From Streptomyces sp. NBC_00663 (GTDB lineage: Bacteria; Actinomycetota; Actinomycetes; Streptomycetales; Streptomycetaceae), in assembly GCF_036226885.1 (NCBI RefSeq), contig NZ_CP109027.1, positions 7,626,001 through 7,690,000 of the forward strand: 64,000 nucleotides of DNA. Direction: 5' to 3'. The notes beneath the pieces were generated by a model. That model did no database searches and was not told where the DNA came from. It saw only the letters and a list, made by a program, of their open reading frames with translations. Positions 58,025 to 64,000 of this stretch are shown here, piece after piece. Every line of letters starts with the position of its first letter. The first letter of the stretch is position 1. The position numbers were made by a program, and so were the translations under genes.

Positions 58025-60823
58025 ATGCCTCGGCGCACCTCATGCACCGCCCTCGACAGACTGAGAACTCCCGGCAGACTCACCGGGTTCCTGAAGACCG
58101 CATCCGTATGCGCCCTGATTGCCGGTCTTTTGTCCCCTCTTGGCCAAGCAGCGGCGGCAGCCGAGGCGACGGCCGAGGCCGCGACCGCCAACGACTACTG
58201 CGGCAGCCAGTGCTCCGACATCCTGCCGCCCGGCGAGAACGGCAACGCCACCCTCGCCCAGATCCTCCTCAACCAGGCCTTCGGCACCCAGCCCGACCAC
58301 GCCGAGGACCAGCTCGGCCCCTATGCCAACCTGGCCAAGGGCTACTCCTCGCTCACCAACGCCACGATCAACACCTTCTTCAACGACGCCTCGTTCGGCG
58401 TGGCCTCCGATCAAGTCGCCTCCACCCTCAGCCCGGCCGGCCGCAGTGATGTGACGATCGTCCGCGACAAGAAGACGGGTGTGCCGCACATCACAGGTAC
58501 CACCAGATACGGCACCGAGTTCGGCGCCGGCTATGCGGCGGCCCAGGACCGGCTGTGGCTGATGGACGTGTTCCGCCACGTCGGACGCGGCCAGCTGACC
58601 ACCTTCGCGGGCGGCGCCCCCTCCAACCAGGGCCTTGAACAGCAGTTCTGGCGCAACGCCCCCTACAGCGAGGCCGATCTCCAGACCCAGATCGACAACG
58701 CCGTCGCGAACAACGGCACCCGCGGCCAGCAGGCGCTCGCCGACGCCAACGCCTACCTCGCCGGCATCAACGCCTACATCGACGCCTCCGACAGCGGCCG
58801 CTACTTCCCCGGCGAGTACGTCCTGACCGGCCACAAGGACTCCGTCACCAACGCCGGCACCATCGACCACTTCAAGCTCACCGACCTGGTCGCGCTGGCC
58901 TCCGTCATCGGCGCCCTGTTCGGCTCCGGCGGCGGTGGCGAGGTCAACAACGCGATATCGCTGATGGCCGCCCAGGAGCAGTACGGCGTGACGAAGGGCA
59001 CCGAGGTCTGGGAGTCCTTCCGCGAGCGCAACGACCCCGAGGCGGTCCTCACCGTCCACAACGGCGAGAGCTTCCCGTACGCCACCAAGCCCGCCACCCC
59101 GCAGGGCGAGGCGCTGCCCGACGCCGACACGGTGTCCACCGAACCGCTGGTCTACGACCCGACCGGCACCGGCGGCGACCAGAGCGCCTCGACGGCAGCC
59201 GCCACGGCCACCGCGAACGCCCTCACCTCCGCGAAGCGCGGCATGTCCAACGCCCTGGTGGTCAGCGGCGCCCACACCGCGAGCGGCCACCCGGTCGCCG
59301 TCTTCGGCCCGCAGACCGGCTACTTCGCCCCCCAGCTGCTCATGCTCCAGGAGATCCAGGGCCCGGGCATCAGCGCCCGCGGCGCCTCCTTCGCGGGCCT
59401 GAGCATGTACGTCGAACTCGGTCGCGGCCAGGACTACGCGTGGTCCGCCACGACCTCCGGCCAGGACATCATCGACAGCTACGCCGTCGAGCTGTGCCAG
59501 GACGACTACCACTACCTGTACCACGGCACCTGCACGGCCATGGAGAAGATCGAACAGAAGAACTCCTGGGCCCCGACCACGGCCGACGGCACCGCCGCCG
59601 GCTCGTACACCATGCGGGTCTGGCGCACCAAGTACGGCCCCGTGGAGTACCGGGCGACCGTCGGCGGCAAGAAGGTCGCCTACACCACCCTGCGCTCGTC
59701 GTACATGCACGAGGCCGACTCGATCATCGGCTTCCAGATGCTGAACGACCCGGACTACGTCAAGAGCCCGCAGACCTTCCAGAGCGCGGTGCAGCACATC
59801 AACTACACGTTCAACTGGTTCTACGCCGACTCCACGCACACCGCGTACTACAACAGCGGCGACAACCCGGTGCGCGCGAGCGGCGTCGACGCGGAGTTCC
59901 CGGTGTGGGCGCGGTCGGCGTACGAGTGGAAGAACTGGAACCCGACGACCAACACCGCGGACTACACGGCGGCCTCGGCCCACCCCAACTCCATCGACCA
60001 GGACTACTACATCTCCTGGAACAACAAACAGGCGAAGGACTACACCACCGCGCCCTGGGGCGACGGCTCGGTGCATCGCGGCAACCTCCTGGAGGACCGC
60101 GTGAAGAAGCTCGTCGCCGCGGGCGGCGTCACCCGGGCCGCGCTGGTGAAGGCGATGGCCGACGCGGCCCTCGCCGATCTGCGCGCGGAGGACGTGCTGC
60201 CGGACCTGCTGAAGGTCATCAACAGCAGTACGGTCACCGACTCCACGGCCGCTGCGGCGGTGACCAAGCTCCAGACCTGGCTCACGGCGGGCGGCAAGCG
60301 CACGGAGACGTCGGCGGGTTCGAAGGCGTACGCCAACGCGGACGCGATCCGCATCCTGGACGCGTGGTGGCCGCTCCTGGTGGAGGGCGAGTTCAAACCC
60401 GGCCTCGGCGGTGACCTGTTCACCGCCTTCCAGGCCAACCTGCCCGTCGACGAGTCCCCTTCGGCCGCGCACGGCCCGACCGGCGCGCACGCGGGCAGCT
60501 CCTTCCAGTACGGCTGGTGGTCCTACGTCGACAAGGACATCCGCGCGGTGCTCGGCGAGACCGTGCAGGGGCCGCTGGCGAACAAGTACTGCGGCGGCGG
60601 CAGCCTCAGCGCCTGCCGGGACATCCTGATCAGCACCCTGAAGACAGCGGCCGGCAAGACCGCGGCGCAGGTCTACCCGGGTGACGACCTGTGTTCCGCG
60701 GGCGACCAGTGGTGCGCCGACTCGATCGTCCAGCGCACCCTCGGCGGCATCAAGCACTACAACATCAGCTGGCAGAACCGGCCGACCTTCCAGCAGGTCG
60801 TGGAGTTCACCTCACACCGGTGA
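58025..60823 (+). CDS. Secreted penicillin-acylase family N-terminal nucleophile hydrolase
   Basis: 932 residues. Signal peptide to about residue 45 (PLGQAAAAAE), then the alpha region (about 130-400). The cleavage/nucleophile site is KRGMSNALVVSGAHTASGHP, with Ser408 after autocleavage of Met407-Ser408 (usual Gly-Ser here is Gly-Met-Ser). The beta region follows. Such enzymes hydrolyse amide bonds in acyl-homoserine lactones, penicillins, cyclic lipopeptides or aculeacin. Length and the YCGSQCSDILPPGENGNATL front, with a CxxxC pair, resemble aculeacin-acylase-like extracellular members. It is preceded by GGTAGGAGCTGCC and followed by a terminator. Substrate unknown. Confidence 0.88.
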   Translation: MPRRTSCTALDRLRTPGRLTGFLKTASVCALIAGLLSPLGQAAAAAEATAEAATANDYCGSQCSDILPPGENGNATLAQILLNQAFGTQPDHAEDQLGPYANLAKGYSSLTNATINTFFNDASFGVASDQVASTLSPAGRSDVTIVRDKKTGVPHITGTTRYGTEFGAGYAAAQDRLWLMDVFRHVGRGQLTTFAGGAPSNQGLEQQFWRNAPYSEADLQTQIDNAVANNGTRGQQALADANAYLAGINAYIDASDSGRYFPGEYVLTGHKDSVTNAGTIDHFKLTDLVALASVIGALFGSGGGGEVNNAISLMAAQEQYGVTKGTEVWESFRERNDPEAVLTVHNGESFPYATKPATPQGEALPDADTVSTEPLVYDPTGTGGDQSASTAAATATANALTSAKRGMSNALVVSGAHTASGHPVAVFGPQTGYFAPQLLMLQEIQGPGISARGASFAGLSMYVELGRGQDYAWSATTSGQDIIDSYAVELCQDDYHYLYHGTCTAMEKIEQKNSWAPTTADGTAAGSYTMRVWRTKYGPVEYRATVGGKKVAYTTLRSSYMHEADSIIGFQMLNDPDYVKSPQTFQSAVQHINYTFNWFYADSTHTAYYNSGDNPVRASGVDAEFPVWARSAYEWKNWNPTTNTADYTAASAHPNSIDQDYYISWNNKQAKDYTTAPWGDGSVHRGNLLEDRVKKLVAAGGVTRAALVKAMADAALADLRAEDVLPDLLKVINSSTVTDSTAAAAVTKLQTWLTAGGKRTETSAGSKAYANADAIRILDAWWPLLVEGEFKPGLGGDLFTAFQANLPVDESPSAAHGPTGAHAGSSFQYGWWSYVDKDIRAVLGETVQGPLANKYCGGGSLSACRDILISTLKTAAGKTAAQVYPGDDLCSAGDQWCADSIVQRTLGGIKHYNISWQNRPTFQQVVEFTSHR

Positions 60824-60854
60824 ACTGAGGCGAGCTGAGGTGAACTGAGCGGAC

Positions 60855-60891
60855 GGTGGCGGCGGGTCAGCGGATACGGCCCGCCGCCACC
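60855..60891. terminator. Terminator hairpin between convergent genes
   Basis: GGTGGCGGCGGG (60855-60866) pairs with CCCGCCGCCACC (60880-60891) around a 13-base loop. The stem overlaps the last codons of the minus-strand hydrolase gene, whose stop (60867-60869) lies in the loop. It also serves the acylase-family gene. Confidence 0.75.
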
Positions 60892-62186
60892 ACCAGCTGC
60901 GCCAGCTCGCGGTGCACGATGTCGCTGTGCGCGCCGGCCGGCGCCGCGCCGTCCTTCACCACCGCCGCGGCGTCGATGTTCACGCACCCCGAGGCCGGCA
61001 GCGTCGCCGTCAGCGCGTCGGCGAGCTTCCACGCGCGCGTGCCCGGCACCGCCTGCACCCCGTCATGGCCCATCGCCCCCCACTTGGCGCCCAGCATCCG
61101 CCCGAGGTCCACCCCGGCGGCGCTCGCGGCGTCCCCGGCCATGCGCGAGGCCAGCGGATACATGGTGCTCAACGCCTGGTCGAAGCGGGAGAAGCAGCAC
61201 ACGAGGGGGCCGTCGATGCGGTTCTGCTGCCCCTGCAACACCCCTCCCGCGCGCGCGTCGTGCGGCAGCCGGGCCGCGAACGCGTAGTGCGAGAAGGCCC
61301 CTTGGAGCAGCGTCACCGACTTCACGGTGTGCACCCCCTCGGGCAGGCCGCGCAGCGCGAACGACACCAGACGCCCGCCGAAGCTGTGCCCGACGAGATG
61401 CACCCGCATCTGCGGCCGCTTGGCCGCGAGCTGCCCGATCACCCGCCCGAGCCCCCGCTCACCGACCGTCCCCGCGCGCCGCTTCATCGCGTAGTACGTC
61501 GCCTGCCGCAGCAACTCGTGCGCCCCGTCCCAGGGATTGGGGATCGTGAACCCCTCCGTCACACCGTCCGGCGACTCGACCCGGGCGAGCGCCTGCGCGA
61601 AGTCCTCGCACACCCCCGCCACCGGTCCGGAGAACATGTCCGGCTCGCTCTGCGGCACGCCCTCCGCGAGGGTGTCCGCCCCGAACAGCGCCTGCGGCCC
61701 CGCCGGGACCACCTCGACCAGCATCCGCACCAGCCGCCCGAACTCCTCCAACTCGGGCTCCTCGCGGGGCTGCTGGTCCAGCAGGCGCGCGATCTGGTCG
61801 ATCACGGTGGCCCGGCCCGGGAAGGTCTCCAGCAACGCGTGCCGGGTGTCCTTGTCCAGCGCCGGACGCCGGGTGGTCTCGGCCGCCACCGACCGAGGGA
61901 AGTCCGGGATCGGCTCGTCGCAGAACCGCATCGACGGCCACACCACCCCGACGTACCCGAGCTTCGCCTTCGGGGCGAGTTCCGGGATCGGCGCGAAGAA
62001 GCGGCTGTAGAGCCTCGTCGCGCCCGAGCGGTCGTTGTTCCAGCCGTGCGCGAAGACGATCAGATCCTTGACACCGCGCTCCGCGACACCGGCCAGCAGC
62101 CGGTCCCGCCGTCCGCCGTCAGGGTCGCCGTCCGCGTCGAAGGTCAGCTCCCAGTACGGGCTCACGCTCATCGCCGGATCCGCCAT
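60867..62186 (-). CDS. Alpha/beta-hydrolase fold protein of unknown substrate
   Basis: 439 residues, cytoplasmic (no signal peptide). Oxyanion motif IVFAHGWNNDRSGATR and nucleophile elbow HLVGHSFGGRLVSFALRGL with the Ser. The acid and base are not certain; His in GAHSDIVHRELA near the end is a candidate base. A long helical insertion (about 85-230) between strands makes it larger than simple esterases. It looks like a lipase-like or depolymerase-like esterase of the actinobacterial serine-peptidase group. No partner genes are evident. Confidence 0.78.
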   Translation of the reverse strand: MADPAMSVSPYWELTFDADGDPDGGRRDRLLAGVAERGVKDLIVFAHGWNNDRSGATRLYSRFFAPIPELAPKAKLGYVGVVWPSMRFCDEPIPDFPRSVAAETTRRPALDKDTRHALLETFPGRATVIDQIARLLDQQPREEPELEEFGRLVRMLVEVVPAGPQALFGADTLAEGVPQSEPDMFSGPVAGVCEDFAQALARVESPDGVTEGFTIPNPWDGAHELLRQATYYAMKRRAGTVGERGLGRVIGQLAAKRPQMRVHLVGHSFGGRLVSFALRGLPEGVHTVKSVTLLQGAFSHYAFAARLPHDARAGGVLQGQQNRIDGPLVCCFSRFDQALSTMYPLASRMAGDAASAAGVDLGRMLGAKWGAMGHDGVQAVPGTRAWKLADALTATLPASGCVNIDAAAVVKDGAAPAGAHSDIVHRELAQLVVAAGRIR

Positions 62187-62294
62187 GACAGGCCCCCTTG
62201 TCCCCCGAAGTGGTGCGATGCCGTCGCATCGTCCTCCTGTGGGGCGAAGTTGGCCATACTTCGCGAGTCAACTGCCCGGGTTCGGCCCAGGGGA

Positions 62295-63530
62295 TCATCT
62301 GTACAGCAGGTACTCCTTGCGGATCCGGCGGAACGCCACCAGCTCCTCCCGCCACCCCGCCACCACCTCGTCGGGGCCCGCGCCCGCGTCGATCGCGGTC
62401 CGCACCTGGGTGGAGCCGGTGAGTTTGTCGATCCAGTTGTCGGACCGCCAGGCGAAGCCGGGCCACACGCGCTTCGCGGTCACGAGCAGCGCGACCCCGG
62501 TGCGGACGGGGTCGTACGCGGCCCGGTCGTGCACATGGATCTGCACCCCGCCGACCGTCTTCCCCTGGAACTTGGAGAACGTCGGCGCGAAGTACGCCTC
62601 CCTGAAGTGCACGCCCGGCAGCCCGAGTTCGTTGGCGGCAGCCGCCCACCGCCCGTCGATCCCCTCCGCGCCGAGCAGCTCGAAGGGACGGGTGGTGCCA
62701 CGCCCCTCGGACAGGTTCGTCCCCTCGAAGAGACAGGTCCCCGGGTACACCAACGCCGTGTCCGGCGTAGGCATGTTGGGACTCGGCGGCACCCACGGCA
62801 GCCCCGAGGCGTCGTAGAACTCCGACCGCTTCCACCCGGTCATCAGTACGGTGCCCAGCGCCACGGGCGTCGTCAGGAACTCCCCGTTGAACAACCGCGC
62901 CAGCTCGGCGACCGTCATGCCGTGCGCCTGCGAGATCGGCTGCCGTCCGACGAACGTCGCGAACTCCTTGTGCAGGACGGGGCCTTCGGCGGAGCGGCCG
63001 GTGACGGGGTTCGGGCGGTCGAGCACCACGAACCGTTTCCCGGCGAGCTGGGCCGCCTCCATGCAGTCGTAGAGCGTCCAGATGTACGTGTAGAAGCGCG
63101 CGCCCACGTCCTGGATGTCGAAGACGACGGTGTCGACGCCGGACGCGGTGAAGACGTCGGCGAGAGGCCGGCCGCTCTTCAGGTACGTGTCGTAGACCGG
63201 GAGCCCGGTGGCGGGGTCGTCGTAGCGGCCCTCGGAACCGCCGGCCTGCGCGGTGCCGCGGAAGCCGTGCTCCGGGCCGAAGACGGCCCGCAGGTCCACC
63301 TTTGGGTCAGCGTGCATGACGTCGACGATGTGGCGGGCGTCCGGGGTGATGCCGGTGGGGTTGGTGACGATTCCTACGCGTTGGCCGTTCAGGAGGGAGT
63401 AGGCGTCTGCGGCCAGGCGTTCGAAGCCGGTGTGCAGGCGGCGGTGTGGGGCCGCGGAGGCGGGGGGTGCGCAGGAGAGTGCGGTTGCTGCCGTGGTCGC
63501 TGCGAGGAGTGCTCGTCTGGATGGGCGCAT
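62295..63530 (-). CDS. namZ: NamZ-type exo-beta-N-acetylmuramidase (DUF1343), secreted
   Basis: 411 residues from ATG 63530. The signal peptide starts MRPSRRALLAATTAATALSC, a twin-Arg-like RR at its front. The DUF1343 body has VGIVTNPTGITPDARHIVDV, FGPEHGFRGTAQAG, then DIQDVGARFYTYIWTLYD and the typical LYPGTCLFEG-like VYPGTCLFEGTNLSEGRGTT. NamZ removes N-acetylmuramic acid from the non-reducing end of peptidoglycan chains, in cell-wall recycling. The longer frame upstream crosses repeat copy C. Divergent from the SDR gene. Confidence 0.9.
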   Translation of the reverse strand: MRPSRRALLAATTAATALSCAPPASAAPHRRLHTGFERLAADAYSLLNGQRVGIVTNPTGITPDARHIVDVMHADPKVDLRAVFGPEHGFRGTAQAGGSEGRYDDPATGLPVYDTYLKSGRPLADVFTASGVDTVVFDIQDVGARFYTYIWTLYDCMEAAQLAGKRFVVLDRPNPVTGRSAEGPVLHKEFATFVGRQPISQAHGMTVAELARLFNGEFLTTPVALGTVLMTGWKRSEFYDASGLPWVPPSPNMPTPDTALVYPGTCLFEGTNLSEGRGTTRPFELLGAEGIDGRWAAAANELGLPGVHFREAYFAPTFSKFQGKTVGGVQIHVHDRAAYDPVRTGVALLVTAKRVWPGFAWRSDNWIDKLTGSTQVRTAIDAGAGPDEVVAGWREELVAFRRIRKEYLLYR

Positions 63531-63567
63531 GGTGTGCACGTTAGGGGCTCCCGCGGGTTGTGTGGAG

Positions 63568-63620
63568 GGTGCGGGCCGCCAGTGGCTGGTCGCGCAGTTC
63601 CCGCACCCCTCAGCGGCATC
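63568..63620 (+). repeat. Dispersed intergenic repeat, copy C
   Basis: GGTGCGGGCCGCCAGTGGCT, GGTCGCGCAGTTCCCGCACC, CCTCAGCGGCATC. Same family as copies near 24761, 31109, 49923 and 54835. It sits in the divergent region between the NamZ and SDR genes, unlike most other copies. Confidence 0.6.
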
Positions 63621-63640
63621 AGCGCGACCCTTCCTTGATA

Positions 63641-63660
63641 CATACCGACCGGTTAGTCTG
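63641..63660. promoter_or_regulatory. Operator-like dyad before the SDR gene
   Basis: CATACCGACCGGTTAGTCTG. The left half is identical to the ideal CATACCGACC; overall 17 of 20 match. It lies 34 bases before ATG 63695, with TTAGTCT as a possible -10 box inside. Same motif as at 35905 and 47564. Confidence 0.6.
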
Positions 63661-63694
63661 GCCAAAGCCTGGAGCCGCAGTCCTAAGGAGATCG

Positions 63695-64000
63695 ATGGTG
63701 GAAGCCCTGCGAGACGCCGGAGTCGTCGTCACCGGAGCCGGGGGAGGGATCGGGGCCGCCCTTGCCCGGCGGTTCGCCGCCGAAGGGGCCCGGGTCGTGG
63801 TCAATGATCTCGACGCCGATCGGGCCAAGGCCGTCGCCGAGGAGATCGGTGGCATCGCCGTGCCCGGGGACGCCTCCACCGTCGTCGCCGACGCCCGTGC
63901 CGCGCTCGGTGGGGACGTCGACGTGTACTGCGCCAACGCCGGTGTCGCCTTCGGCGGGCCCGAGGTGGACGACCTCGCCGACGTCAGGGCCTGGGAGCTG
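63695..64000 (+). CDS. Short-chain dehydrogenase/reductase, 5' part only
   Basis: 102 residues visible; the gene runs off the right edge. The Rossmann dinucleotide motif is VVVTGAGGGIGAALARRF (TGxxxGxG) and the acidic NAD-selecting Asp follows in VVVNDLDADRAKAVA. The structural NAG motif appears as VYCANAGVAFGG. It oxidises or reduces an alcohol or ketone with NAD(H) more likely than NADP(H). ATG 63695 follows TAAGGAG by four bases. The catalytic Ser, Tyr and Lys lie outside the window. Controlled by a dyad at 63641-63660. Confidence 0.92.
   Translation, partial: MVEALRDAGVVVTGAGGGIGAALARRFAAEGARVVVNDLDADRAKAVAEEIGGIAVPGDASTVVADARAALGGDVDVYCANAGVAFGGPEVDDLADVRAWEL

Noticed and set aside
58040..60757. 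Open frame of 905 codons antisense to the acylase-family gene
   Set aside because: Val/Gly/Arg-rich translation with no conserved features; the sense gene is certain.
1..64000. tRNA, rRNA, CRISPR, insertion sequence or phage genes
   Set aside because: No T-loop consensus with a foldable cloverleaf, no spaced identical repeats other than the 24-bp array, and no transposase or integrase motif seen.

Overview
The window is a high-GC stretch with strong third-position GC bias. It has many GTG and a few TTG starts, leaderless promoters, dense ATGA/GTGA overlaps, large secreted enzymes, and a mass of TetR, GntR, MarR and MerR regulators. All of this points to a Streptomyces (or very close actinomycete) chromosome core or arm-proximal region. 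I see no tRNA, rRNA, CRISPR array, phage or insertion sequence, and the base composition looks even throughout.

Layout. 1-7630: a partial MarR regulator, a secreted lipase, a sortase-tagged lytic polysaccharide monooxygenase, small acetyltransferases, a methyltransferase behind two DNA-damage-type promoter boxes, a DUF402 protein, a short GntR regulator, DUF72 and an AAA ATPase. 7789-17598: a surface or extracellular polysaccharide locus. It holds a membrane-anchored glycoside hydrolase facing a six-gene minus-strand run: a 1281-residue fused flippase/multi-pass transferase, a polysaccharide deacetylase, two family 2 glycosyltransferases, a CelD-like acetyltransferase and a small membrane protein. 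17765-20087: a secreted subtilisin and a secreted SGNH esterase.

20092-28336: a receptor-type Ser/Thr kinase, then a compact envelope and metal-like module (NicO transporter, TPR protein, DUF4331 surface protein) divergent from a SigK/RskA-type sigma/anti-sigma pair. 28586-31095: a DrrAB-like ABC exporter divergent from its TetR repressor, with two matching 17-bp operators. 31184-34462: homogentisate dioxygenase, a GntR regulator and a lone ISP-type specificity-domain protein. 34655-42788: lipoprotein, TetR, molybdopterin oxidoreductase, CitMHS transporter, MFS transporter, and a surface protein with a class F sortase. 42995-49861: an orphan MalK-type ATPase, a DUF3574 protein, an aldehyde/alcohol dehydrogenase pair, an MHS transporter and an EamA exporter.

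49998-54810: ArsR, a TetR with an acyl-CoA dehydrogenase, a TetR with a MaoC hydratase, and SoxR. 54900-64000: a DraRnl-type RNA ligase, a BKACE-like enzyme, a 24-bp tandem repeat array, a zinc-ribbon protein, a penicillin-acylase-family enzyme, an alpha/beta hydrolase, a NamZ-type muramidase and a partial SDR.

How it fits together. Three operator families recur at separate loci and link genes that are not adjacent: CTAAGC/GCTTAG (TetR and MaoC), AAACTA/TAGTTT (TetR/acyl-CoA dehydrogenase and the aldehyde dehydrogenase operon) and CATACCGACC/GGTNNGTATG (molybdopterin enzyme, MHS transporter, SDR). A short dispersed intergenic repeat occurs five times. Starts were moved inward from the longest open frame where a Shine-Dalgarno sequence, signal peptide or family N-terminus argued for it.
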